Shown piece by piece: positions 18,956-28,328 of a stretch of 64,000 bases of DNA. The position numbers and the translations under genes were made by a program. Where the stretch lies: contig NZ_LVWA01000005.1 of the NCBI RefSeq assembly GCF_001907195.1, forward strand, positions 930,001 through 994,000, given 5' to 3'. The notes beneath the pieces are model-generated. The model did not search any database, was not told the origin of the DNA, and was given only the letters and a program-made list of their open reading frames with translations. The stretch comes from Pontibacter flavimaris. Its GTDB lineage: Bacteria > Bacteroidota > Bacteroidia > Cytophagales > Hymenobacteraceae. How positions within the stretch are numbered: the first letter of the stretch is position 1; each line of letters begins with the position of its first letter.

Positions 18956-19145
18956 ATCAGGAAATCAAAGTATAAATCCCATATCCATACTTTAGAGCTT
19001 AGAAAGTATAAGCAAAGGCATAAGCAAGCAGCGGATTTTATACTTTGTTCAGTCTTCAACTACTGCGCAGCGAGCACTAAATACGGCGGAAACCTGCGGA
19101 TCGGACGCAAATCAAACCACCAGGTATAACCAACCCATTTTATAC

Positions 19146-20099
19146 TTACTGCGTGATCAGCAGGGTGAGGTAGCCGATGTAGAGGACAAGGAAAATGGCG
19201 CCTTCCCAACGCGCCAGCTGTCGCCCTTTGCCTGTAAAGATGAACACAAAGAGCAGCACCCCAGCAAGTATGTTGACCACCATATCCGTCAATGACCCCG
19301 CCTGTATGGTAATTGGGGTTACCACGGTGGAGATGCCCAGGATGAAGAAGATGTTGAAGACGTTGGATCCCACTACGTTGCCGATGGCGATGTCCACGTT
19401 TCGCCTACGGACCGCCACCACTGACGTGGCCAGTTCCGGGAGCGAGGTGCCGATGGAAACGATCGTCAGGGCAATGACACGTTCCGACAGGCCGAACTGC
19501 TGGGCAATGCTCACGGCGCTCGTCACGATCAGCCGCCCACCGATCACCAGGCCGGCAAGCCCCAGCACAATGAACAGGCCCGACACCAGGAGCGAGTATT
19601 GTTTAGCCGGGACCTCATCCTCCCCCGTGCCCCCAACAGACAGGGTAATATTATACACCAGGAAAATTGCGAAGAACAACAGCAGCACGATGCCGTCGGC
19701 CCTGCTGATCAGGCTGGTGGCGGTCCCATCCAGGAAGACATCGTTGGCAACAACAAGTACCGCAATGGCCGCCAGCAGACTCAGCGGAATCTCGAGCCAG
19801 GTGGTGCTGGATTTAACCGAGAGGGGATAAATGAGGGCGGAAATGCCCAGGATGCCCAGCACGTTGAAGATGTTGCTGCCCAGAATGTTTCCGAGCACCA
19901 TCTCCGTGTTGTTGTTCAGGGAGGCGAACAGGTTGACCACCAGTTCCGGCGCCGACGTGCCAAAGGCCACAATGGTCAGCCCGATCACGATGTTCGGGAC
20001 ACCCAGCCGCGAGGCAAGGCTGGAGGCACCGTCCACCAGTTTGGTGGCGCCAAAGATCAGGGCAACAAAGCCCGCAAGGAGAAGAAGTATATCGACCAT
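19146..20099 (-). CDS. CaCA-family sodium/calcium exchanger (YrbG-like)
   Basis: 317 aa, about ten membrane helices in two inverted halves. Each half has the alpha-repeat signature: GLTIVAFGTSAPELVVN (near residue 45) and ALTIVSIGTSLPELATS (near residue 210). Expected to exchange Na+ (or H+) for Ca2+ across the inner membrane. Single-gene transcription unit by spacing. Confidence 0.92.
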   Translation of the reverse strand: MVDILLLLAGFVALIFGATKLVDGASSLASRLGVPNIVIGLTIVAFGTSAPELVVNLFASLNNNTEMVLGNILGSNIFNVLGILGISALIYPLSVKSSTTWLEIPLSLLAAIAVLVVANDVFLDGTATSLISRADGIVLLLFFAIFLVYNITLSVGGTGEDEVPAKQYSLLVSGLFIVLGLAGLVIGGRLIVTSAVSIAQQFGLSERVIALTIVSIGTSLPELATSVVAVRRRNVDIAIGNVVGSNVFNIFFILGISTVVTPITIQAGSLTDMVVNILAGVLLFVFIFTGKGRQLARWEGAIFLVLYIGYLTLLITQ

Positions 20100-20343
20100 G
20101 CTGAGGAAAACCTGTGAAAAGGCTGTAAAGTTACCTCAATTTCAAACTTGATTTACAAAAAGCGTCCGGAAAGTATAATCTATGACGGGATGCGCCGTTT
20201 TTCCGCTGCTGTTGGCTACCTTGCGGAAAATACCCGCCTGGCCCGGCGGGCAAGTAGGGCCGTAAGGTTTACCCAAGGTATGGAAGCCGTACGTGTGGCC
20301 AATTCGCTCAACGCCGCAGAGGCATCTATCAGAAGTATAAAGT

Positions 20344-20511
20344 ATGCTGAAGGCACTGGTTTTGCTGTTTGTTTTTGTGGGAGTAACCTATTTCCTGTTC
20401 TACCCCTGGCTGAAACACGCCGTCGGCAGAAAGCAGTTGTTCCGGTGGTTCCTGATCATCTACGCCATCGCCATGCTTGCCTCCTTTATTGGTAATTACC
20501 TGCTGGACTGA
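20344..20511 (+). CDS. Small two-helix membrane protein, 55 aa
   Basis: Translating 20344-20511 gives MLKALVLLFVFVGVTYFLFY, then PWLKHAVGRKQLFRW and a second helix FLIIYAIAMLASFIGNYLLD. Two membrane helices joined by a basic loop is a credible protein design, and the codon use matches the neighbours. The longer frame starting at 20148 is a different frame. No known family. Confidence 0.5.
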   Translation: MLKALVLLFVFVGVTYFLFYPWLKHAVGRKQLFRWFLIIYAIAMLASFIGNYLLD

Positions 20512-20713
20512 GCGGCGGGTAGTGCCGAAGCAACGCAACCGACCAATGTAGCTGCGGCTGTACACTTCGCCTCAAAGCATACTTTTGTAGCGGATACAGG
20601 TAAGCCCCCGCGATTGCTCCTGCCAAACCAGGGTTGCGGCACAGGCCAGGTTATCCTTCTAAGTCAAAATCAAGTATAGTTTCTGGTATTGCTGTCTCAC
20701 CTGATACGATTCC

Positions 20714-22018
20714 ATGGAAGTCCTTATTCTGATATTACTCACGATCCTCAACGGGTTTTTTGCCCTTTCCGAGCTCTCCATCATCTCCGTAAATAAAAAC
20801 AGGATAGCCCAGCGGGCGCGGGAGGGAAGCGGCAGCGCACAGGTGGTGATGGAGCTGCTCGAAACGCCTGAGAATTTCCTCTCTGCCATACAGGTGGGCA
20901 TTACGCTCATCGCCATTGTGTCGGGTGCCTATGGTGGGGCGGCCCTTTCCGGCTATGTGGAGGCGTGGCTGTTGGGTATTCCGTTCCTGGCGCCATATGC
21001 CGCCACGCTCTCCATCGTGCTGGTTGTCGGGCTGATCACCTACTTCTCCATTGTGGTGGGCGAGCTGATCCCTAAAACGCTGGCACTCGGAAACGCAGAC
21101 AACATTGCGCTCTCGGTCGCGCCCATCATCAAAGTGTTCACCAAGGCCACCATGCCCCTGGTCAAGCTGCTCTCCGGCTCCACCAACCTCGTCATCAAGG
21201 TGCTGGGCATCCGGGAGCCATCGGAGGAGAAAATGTCGGAGGAGGAGCTGCGGCAGATCATCAAGACGGCGGGGAAGCAGGGCATCCTGGCCAAGGAGGA
21301 GATACAGCTGCACCAGAATATCTTCACCTACTCGGAGCAACGGGCCAGGAACCTGCGCACCCACCGCAAGGAGGTGGAGTTTATCGACGTTAACCAGCCG
21401 CTGGAAAGTATACGGGACGTGATCGTGCACAGCGCCCATTCCAGGTTTCCCGCCATCAAGGGCAATTTCGATAACATCGTGGGCATCCTGACGGCCAAGA
21501 GCTTCTACGAGTACCTGGCGGATAACAGCGGACAGCCGCTCCAGAGCGTGTTGAATCCCGCTATCTTCATACCCGAGACCATGCTGGCGAACGCCGTGCT
21601 GAACACCTTTAAAAAGGAAAAGCAGTACATCGGCGTGGTGGTGGACGAGTACGGCACGACCGAGGGAATCATCACGGTGCACGACATTCTGGAGGCCATT
21701 GTAGGCGACATGCCTGACCTGGACGAGCTGGAGGAGCCGGAGATCATCAAACGCGAGGACGGCTCGCTGCTGGTGAGTGGCTCCGTGGAGGTGCATGAAC
21801 TGAACAGGGAGCTGAGGCAGGAGGTGGTCAGGAAGGATTCTGACAACTACTCCACGCTGGCTGGCTTCCTTTCCTATACTTTGGGCCGCCTCCCCGCCTC
21901 CGGCGACAAGGTGCAGCTGCACGCCTACGAGCTGGAAGTGGTGGATATGGATGGCTTCAGGGTAGACAAGGTGCTTCTGACGCGCAGAGAAACGCCACCG
22001 GCCAGTACTAAAGTATAA
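20714..22018 (+). CDS. CNNM/HlyC-CorC-type membrane protein (DUF21 plus CBS pair)
   Basis: 434 aa. DUF21 membrane domain (residues 1-190: ILILLTILNGFFALSELSII, EIPKTLALGN-like ELIPKTLALGN), then a CBS pair (about 205-335; FPAIKGNFDNIVGILTAKSF, VVDEYGTTEGIITVHDILE) and a C-terminal CorC/HlyC transporter-associated domain (SGSVEVHELNRELRQEV). Family members are linked to Mg2+ or other cation efflux; 'hemolysin' is a historical name. Followed by its own terminator. Confidence 0.92.
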   Translation: MEVLILILLTILNGFFALSELSIISVNKNRIAQRAREGSGSAQVVMELLETPENFLSAIQVGITLIAIVSGAYGGAALSGYVEAWLLGIPFLAPYAATLSIVLVVGLITYFSIVVGELIPKTLALGNADNIALSVAPIIKVFTKATMPLVKLLSGSTNLVIKVLGIREPSEEKMSEEELRQIIKTAGKQGILAKEEIQLHQNIFTYSEQRARNLRTHRKEVEFIDVNQPLESIRDVIVHSAHSRFPAIKGNFDNIVGILTAKSFYEYLADNSGQPLQSVLNPAIFIPETMLANAVLNTFKKEKQYIGVVVDEYGTTEGIITVHDILEAIVGDMPDLDELEEPEIIKREDGSLLVSGSVEVHELNRELRQEVVRKDSDNYSTLAGFLSYTLGRLPASGDKVQLHAYELEVVDMDGFRVDKVLLTRRETPPASTKV

Positions 22019-22055
22019 ACCCGGCGCTACAAGTATGCCCTGGTGCCCTGAGACG

Positions 22056-22089
22056 AGCCGCTTCCGCCAAAGGGAGTGGCTCTTTTTTT
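22056..22089 (+). terminator. Intrinsic terminator after the CNNM-type gene
   Basis: AGCCGCTTCC (22056-22065) pairs with GGGAGTGGCT (22072-22081) with two G-U pairs, followed by T7 (22083-22089). Confidence 0.8.
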
Positions 22090-22158
22090 GTAGGAGGCAT
22101 GGAAGCGGCATTGGTACTGAGAAGTTGCAAAGTTCTGGCGCAGCGCCAAAATATCTGG

Positions 22159-22166
22159 TATCTTTG
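22159..22166 (+). promoter_or_regulatory. Bacteroidota-type -7 promoter element of the ABC-F gene
   Basis: TATCTTTG matches the Bacteroidota -7 consensus TAnnTTTG and lies 20 bp before the start codon at 22186. A clear -33 TTG at 19-nt spacing is not seen, so only the -7 half is supported. Confidence 0.55.
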
Positions 22167-22185
22167 CACCCTTAAATTTACGGTT

Positions 22186-23829
<1,644 letters not shown>

Positions 23830-24237
23830 CCAAGTTGCGGTTCACGAATACAGTGCAGGTGTAAACCCACCCAACCCCTCCCAAGAGGGGAAACACCCAC
23901 TCTTTTGCAGAATTCAACTCTTGGGAGGGGTAGGTTAATTGCAACTTTAATTTTAAACTTTGCCATATCCAATCGCCCCTGCTTGGGGTAATTACTATAA
24001 GGGCACAAGTATAAAAGCCAATTGCTCTTGGGGATTTGTAATCCCGAAGTCCCTATTATGAAGATTTGCCATCCGACTTTCAGCTTATAGCCGTAGCTCT
24101 ACAGCCAGCAAAGTATAAAACCGGATTGCAAATCCTGACAATGACATACTTTCGGATTGCAAATCCGAAAGAGCGGATTTAAGTATGGTTGATGCTGATT
24201 TCTATACTTTGCATAAAGTATAAATACCTTATCCGCA
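23830..24237. other. Gene-free gap with palindromic repeats
   Basis: Contains the 13-bp inverted repeat CCCCTCCCAAGAG (23875-23887) / CTCTTGGGAGGGG (23918-23930). It also has two small palindromes of the GGATT-N3-AATCC type: GGGATT-TGT-AATCCC (24031-24045) and TTCGGATT-GCA-AATCCGAA (24151-24169). Several AAGTATA words follow. Confidence 0.65.
23875..23930. repeat. Inverted repeat with 13-bp arms
   Basis: CCCCTCCCAAGAG and CTCTTGGGAGGGG are exact complements separated by 30 bp. G/C-run composition recalls the 6636-6659 hairpin. Too long a loop and no T-run for a typical terminator, although it lies 45 bp after the ABC-F stop codon. Confidence 0.6.
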
Positions 24238-25332
24238 TTACTTCCCCGGCTCGTGCACGTGCGATTCCTCCACCTCGTGCTCCTCTATCTTGCTCTCCGC
24301 CCACTCAAGGTCATCTTCGTCGGCCTCCAGGCCCTGTTGGTCAGCACCGTGCGTTACGTCATACACCAGCTCCACCAGCATCGGGAAGTGGTCTGAGCCG
24401 AAGTATGGAAGCCTGCTGATGTGCGATAAGGTGAAATGCTCGCTATGAAAAAGGTGGTCGAGGGGCCAGCGGGCAAACCAGAATCCGGCATGGAAAGTAT
24501 TGTACATGCCCCGCCCGATGCGGGGATCCAGCAGGCCACTAATCTTCCGGAAAAGGCGCGTTGTCTCCGACCAGGCCACATCGTTCAGGTCGCCGGAAAC
24601 AATGATGGGGTCGTTCTTGTCCGACACGCTTTTGGCCACAACCAGTAACTCTGCGTCGCGCTCCGAAGAGTCTGGATTCTCGGTCGGGCTGGGTGGGGCC
24701 GGGTGCAGGAAGTGCGCGCGCACCTTAACGCCCGAGCGTAAGACCACCAGCGCGTGCATGCTCGGAACATGGGGCTCCACCAGAAACTGTATGGCGGCAT
24801 CCTCCAGCGGCAGCCTGGAGTACACATGCATGCCATACTTGTTGTCTAAAGGGCACTTCAAAGTATGGCGGTATTCGTTCTCCAGCACGCTCAGTTTTCC
24901 TTCCCACCACAGGTCTGTCTCCAGGGTAACCAGCACATCCGGCTGGTGCTGCTTTACAAGTTCCAGCAGGCCTTTGTAATTGCGGTTGGGCATGAGCACA
25001 TTGGCCGTCATGATGCGGATAAGGTTGTTCGGCCTCCGGGAGCGCGCTGGTTTTACCTCCACCGGATAAAACGTGGTGTACGGCAGTATCCACCCCACAT
25101 GAAAGCAGAAGCACCCGAGGGCAATTCCCATCATCACCCAGGTGGAATAGCGCGAAAAGTCCAGGAAAATGGCTTCAGCCACCAGCATGAAGAAGGAGAA
25201 AGCCATGAACTGGAGCCTGGGAAAATCAAAGCCACGCACCCACCAGGCGTTGTGGCGCCACAGCGGCAGCAGCGTTACAATGGCCAGCACATACGTAAGC
25301 ACTACCAGTATTCTGTAGATTATCACACTCAT
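24238..25332 (-). CDS. Membrane-anchored endonuclease/exonuclease/phosphatase family protein
   Basis: 364 aa. Three membrane helices in residues 1-85, then an EEP fold. Visible are TANVLMPNRNYKGLLELVKQ (start of the fold, metal-site Asn), VLVTLETDLWW (metal Glu), IIVSGDLNDVAWSE (Asp/Asn pair) and the terminal YFGSDHFPMLVEL (catalytic Asp-His). The last ~40 residues are acidic and disordered-looking. Acts on a phosphodiester of unknown identity, likely outside the cytoplasm. Confidence 0.85.
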   Translation of the reverse strand: MSVIIYRILVVLTYVLAIVTLLPLWRHNAWWVRGFDFPRLQFMAFSFFMLVAEAIFLDFSRYSTWVMMGIALGCFCFHVGWILPYTTFYPVEVKPARSRRPNNLIRIMTANVLMPNRNYKGLLELVKQHQPDVLVTLETDLWWEGKLSVLENEYRHTLKCPLDNKYGMHVYSRLPLEDAAIQFLVEPHVPSMHALVVLRSGVKVRAHFLHPAPPSPTENPDSSERDAELLVVAKSVSDKNDPIIVSGDLNDVAWSETTRLFRKISGLLDPRIGRGMYNTFHAGFWFARWPLDHLFHSEHFTLSHISRLPYFGSDHFPMLVELVYDVTHGADQQGLEADEDDLEWAESKIEEHEVEESHVHEPGK

Positions 25333-25580
25333 TTCTTAACTACCAAAATCATACTTTTTAAGCCGGTAAAGGATGATACGTTCGGGAAGCAGGAGGGTAG
25401 GTTCGGAACGTGATTTATACTTCTGCTGGCCTGGTTCTGCTGAGAAGTATAAACCAAGCAACTAATTGAGTAAGAAGGAGAAAATACTTCCCTTGGGGCT
25501 CTGGAAAGTATAAAAGGAGTGCATACTTAAAGCTGATACGTTTGCGGAAACGGAGGTAGCAAGTATAAAACCCGGCGGTT

Positions 25581-25952
25581 CTACCTGTTCAGGAACCGGT
25601 AGAAAATCGCGCCGCCTGCTGCGTAGAGTACCGCGTCCATCCAATCACCGGTATAGCGGGGCATGAACCTGGGGAAGAAAATCTCAAAGGCTACCGAAAA
25701 ATACAGCACCGCGAAAACCACGTGGTACCAGGAGAGGCGCAACTGGGAACCATAATAGAACCGCAGCACGAACAAGGTAGCAGTGAGCACCAGCGGGAGG
25801 CAGAGCAGATCATCTAAATAATGCTGAATCCAGGCAGGCCTGGGCAAAGCCAGCCAGCGCCAAACCCTATGCCCCAGGTAAGTGGCTGCCAGCGCCCAGA
25901 AAAGCGGGCTAAAGGTGCCCCAACTCAGCCGGCCAGCAATGCGATAAGCCAT
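25581..25952 (-). CDS. Small membrane protein, VanZ-like topology
   Basis: 123 aa with about four hydrophobic helices (FSPLFWALAATYLGH, DLLCLPLVLTATLFVLRFYY, VVFAVLYFSVAFEIFFPRF, WMDAVLYAAGGAIFYRFL). The 'EIFFPRF...GDWMDAVLYAAGG' end resembles VanZ-like proteins. It overlaps the zinc-ribbon gene by 28 bp, so the two are translationally linked. Function unknown. Confidence 0.65.
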   Translation of the reverse strand: MAYRIAGRLSWGTFSPLFWALAATYLGHRVWRWLALPRPAWIQHYLDDLLCLPLVLTATLFVLRFYYGSQLRLSWYHVVFAVLYFSVAFEIFFPRFMPRYTGDWMDAVLYAAGGAIFYRFLNR

Positions 25953-26221
25953 AGGAAAAGGGAAACAAGGGATGCAAAAGCGATCTGGAAACCCAGCCCG
26001 ATGCGCTTGTAAAATTTGGTGAACCAGGAATCATCGGGGCTGATCTGAATGAACCGCACGTTGAAGCGCTGTTCCTCCTCCTGCTTGCGTTCCTGCCGCG
26101 CTTGCTGACTGGCCACGGCAACGGGGTCAAGTATACTTTGGCAGTGCTCGCAGCGATCAGAGGGATTTTGGGTCCAGCTAGACCACTGCCCGCACCGGGG
26201 GCATTTTTTGCTGGCGCTCAT
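25925..26221 (-). CDS. Zinc-ribbon membrane protein
   Basis: 98 aa from MSASKKCPRCG. An N-terminal zinc ribbon (CPRC...CEHC at residues about 7-10 and 24-27), a charged Gln/Glu/Arg helix, and a C-terminal membrane segment (IAFASLVSLFLWLIALLAG). Start at 26221 chosen because the ribbon begins there. Overlaps the downstream VanZ-like gene. Confidence 0.7.
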   Translation of the reverse strand: MSASKKCPRCGQWSSWTQNPSDRCEHCQSILDPVAVASQQARQERKQEEEQRFNVRFIQISPDDSWFTKFYKRIGLGFQIAFASLVSLFLWLIALLAG

Positions 26222-26686
26222 AGGTTTTAAAAATTTCACCACCCACAGCAGCAATTTGCCGGAAGCGGAGCTAACTAACTATAACCCAACGGCTGAAGCA
26301 GGTCGCCTCGCCCAGTTGAGTCAACTGCAAAGATAAGGAATTTATTTATGTGCCTTCCAGAGAGCCAGACGGGAAGCTGAGCTTCTGCACAGGAGGTATA
26401 AGTTTAAGAGGTGGTTTTTAAGATGCAAAGTATGAAGTAACGTTTTTATAATCAGCTATAAAGAGTGTGTGTTCAGGATAAATGTGTGAGGAATCCGATA
26501 AGCAGTTTCAAGTTAGGCAGACAGAACAGCTGTGTCTTTGGGTCGAAGTAGCAACAACATTTTCCGGCTTAGGCTGCGTTTAAAAGCGATAAACATACTA
26601 TCTTACAGCTTTATACCATCAGATGCTATGGCAAAGAGTCCTTGTTAGGGTTCGTTGCCGTTTGCATTTCACTCTTACCACAATCA
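26222..26686. other. Gap with no recognised content
   Basis: 465 bp between divergent genes. I see no ORF, tRNA, strong hairpin or clear TAnnTTTG element, only moderately AT-rich sequence with two or three AAGTATA-like words. Confidence 0.4.
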
Positions 26687-27796
26687 ATGAATAAGCTTCA
26701 AGTAGACACGGACAACCTGGCGGCCAGCCCGGGCATTCTAAAGACGAAACAGCACTTTGTGATCCTCGATGGCTTAAGGGGGGTAGCGGCCTTGGCCGTT
26801 GTTGTTTTCCATTTCATGGAGTGGGTGCACCCACCTGACTCCGGTAAGATTTTCATCGGGCATGGCTTCCTGGCCGTGGACTTCTTCTTCTGCCTGTCCG
26901 GTTTTGTGATCGGGTACGCGTATGACGACCGCCTTGGGAAAATGGGGGTGATGGAGTTCTTCAAAGCGAGGCTGATCAGGTTGCACCCCCTGGTTATGCT
27001 GGGTGCGGTTTTGGGCCTGTTGGCCTTTATCTTTGATCCTTTCGCGGCTTATACCGGAGCGTATGGCACGGGCAAGCTTATTCTGGTATTTCTTTGCTCC
27101 GCCCTGCTCATTCCCTACCCGGTGATGGAAGAGCGTGGTTTCAACCTGTTCGGCCTGAATGCCCCCTCATGGTCCTTGTTTTGGGAGTACGTTGCCAATA
27201 TCGCGTATGCCCTTATCCTTTACAGGCTCTCCCGCCGCTACCTGACTGTACTGACCATACTGGCGGCGCTGACCCTTTGCTTTGTTGGTTATCGTGCCGG
27301 AAACCTGCTGGGGGGCTGGTCAGGAGAGACCTTCTGGGATGGCGGTGCGCGTATCGCCTACTCCTTCTCAGCCGGCCTGTTGATCTTCCGCTCTAACTGG
27401 ATCATCAAAAACAGGCTCGGGTTTATCGGCTTGGCTATCCTGCTGTCGCTGGCCTTCGTTATGCCTTATTTTAAATGGAACTGGGTGGCAGAGACGCTGG
27501 TCGTGCTGTTCTATTTCCCGTTACTGGTTGCCTTGGGAGCCGGCTCCAGCCTGTCGCCGGGGCTGAAAAAGCTCTGTGTGTTCTCCGGAAATATTTCGTA
27601 CCCCCTCTACATGACCCATTACGCGGTCATCTGGATATTCGGCAACTATTTCCTGAGCAGCAAGCCCGGAACAACCGAGCTATACCTGATCGTATCCGTA
27701 GGAACAGTGCTGTTGGTTGGTGTAGCCTATGTGGTGATGGTGGTGTATGATATCCCTGTGAGAAGGTACCTGAGCAGCAAATGGCGACACCAGTAG
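26687..27796 (+). CDS. Acyltransferase family 3 membrane protein
   Basis: 369 aa, about ten membrane helices. Family hallmarks: LDGLRGVAALAVVVFHFMEW near residues 30-48 (catalytic His in the first helix), AVDFFFCLSGFVIGYAYDDR, and the late YPLYMTHYAVIWIFG. Transfers acyl groups to sugars or other envelope molecules; the acceptor is unknown. Start at 26687 (MNKLQVDTD) preferred to 26642. Confidence 0.9.
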   Translation: MNKLQVDTDNLAASPGILKTKQHFVILDGLRGVAALAVVVFHFMEWVHPPDSGKIFIGHGFLAVDFFFCLSGFVIGYAYDDRLGKMGVMEFFKARLIRLHPLVMLGAVLGLLAFIFDPFAAYTGAYGTGKLILVFLCSALLIPYPVMEERGFNLFGLNAPSWSLFWEYVANIAYALILYRLSRRYLTVLTILAALTLCFVGYRAGNLLGGWSGETFWDGGARIAYSFSAGLLIFRSNWIIKNRLGFIGLAILLSLAFVMPYFKWNWVAETLVVLFYFPLLVALGAGSSLSPGLKKLCVFSGNISYPLYMTHYAVIWIFGNYFLSSKPGTTELYLIVSVGTVLLVGVAYVVMVVYDIPVRRYLSSKWRHQ

Positions 27797-27930
27797 GTTA
27801 TTACTTTGGCACTGCCCACCAAAGCAAGTAGCGGCGTTTTATTTTGCCTAATTAGACTGTTAGGCAAACTAAACGCGATAAAGTATAAATCCCTCCGCTG
27901 TCAGTTTCAGATTCCCTGCTAAAGTACTAG

Positions 27931-27974
27931 AGAACGGCCTCTGCGATTCGACTTCGCAGGGGCCGTTCTTTTCT
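27931..27974 (+). terminator. Intrinsic terminator downstream of the acyltransferase
   Basis: AGAACGGCC-CTGCG pairs with CGCAG-GGCCGTTCT across a short loop (one bulged base on each side), followed by TTTTCTT. It lies 135 bp after the stop codon. Confidence 0.75.
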
Positions 27975-28112
27975 TAGCGGCTGATGCAAAGCAGAGGTGT
28001 TTCTGATGGTAGGACGCTTCCTGTTTGACAGTATTGAATGACGATGCAATCATGTTATGGGAACCGGACCTTTTTTAATATACATGCAGCATAAGCTAAT
28101 GGGGTGCAAGCT

Positions 28113-28184
28113 GAAGGGGCTTTTGTATCCGAAGCGTATAAAAAAGCCTCTGAGCGTCAACCGGGAGGCTTTTCGGGTAGACCG
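28113..28184. repeat. Degenerate copy of the tRNA-Glu 3' end, terminator and flank
   Basis: By hand alignment about 80% identical over 72 bp to 39927-39999. It holds the flank (GAAGGnGCTTT...TCCGAAG), a stem AAGCCTC/GAGGCTT equivalent to the tRNA terminator, and the trinucleotides matching the last ~10 nt of tRNA-Glu (GTAGACCGA vs GTAGCCCGT). The rest of a tRNA is absent. It marks the left edge of the oxidase-bearing segment and could be an old attachment-site remnant. Confidence 0.65.
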
Positions 28185-28275
28185 AATATTTTAATTGTCA
28201 AGCTTCCCTCACAGGAATCTAGCTGCGATTAGAATCTGTCAGAAGGGAAGGAAAAAAATAATAAATAACTGATAG

Positions 28276-28309
28276 AATCCATAAAGGATAAGTTTGTCCT
28301 TTATGGATT
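28276..28309. promoter_or_regulatory. 13-bp inverted repeat upstream of the oxidase operon
   Basis: AATCCATAAAGGA (28276-28288) and TCCTTTATGGATT (28297-28309) are perfect complements around TAAGTTTG. It ends 19 bp before the first ATG of the ccoN-like gene. The next bases, TACATTTA (28316-28323), are one base off the TAnnTTTG -7 element, so a dimeric regulator bound here would cover the -33 region. There is no T-run, so it is more likely an operator than a terminator. Confidence 0.6.
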
Positions 28310-28328
28310 GTTTACGTACATTTAGGGC

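Noticed and set aside
27797-28328. Searched for an integrase or transposase at the island's left edge
   Set aside because: No recombinase reading frame of useful length exists here; island status rests only on the tRNA-like duplication and composition.
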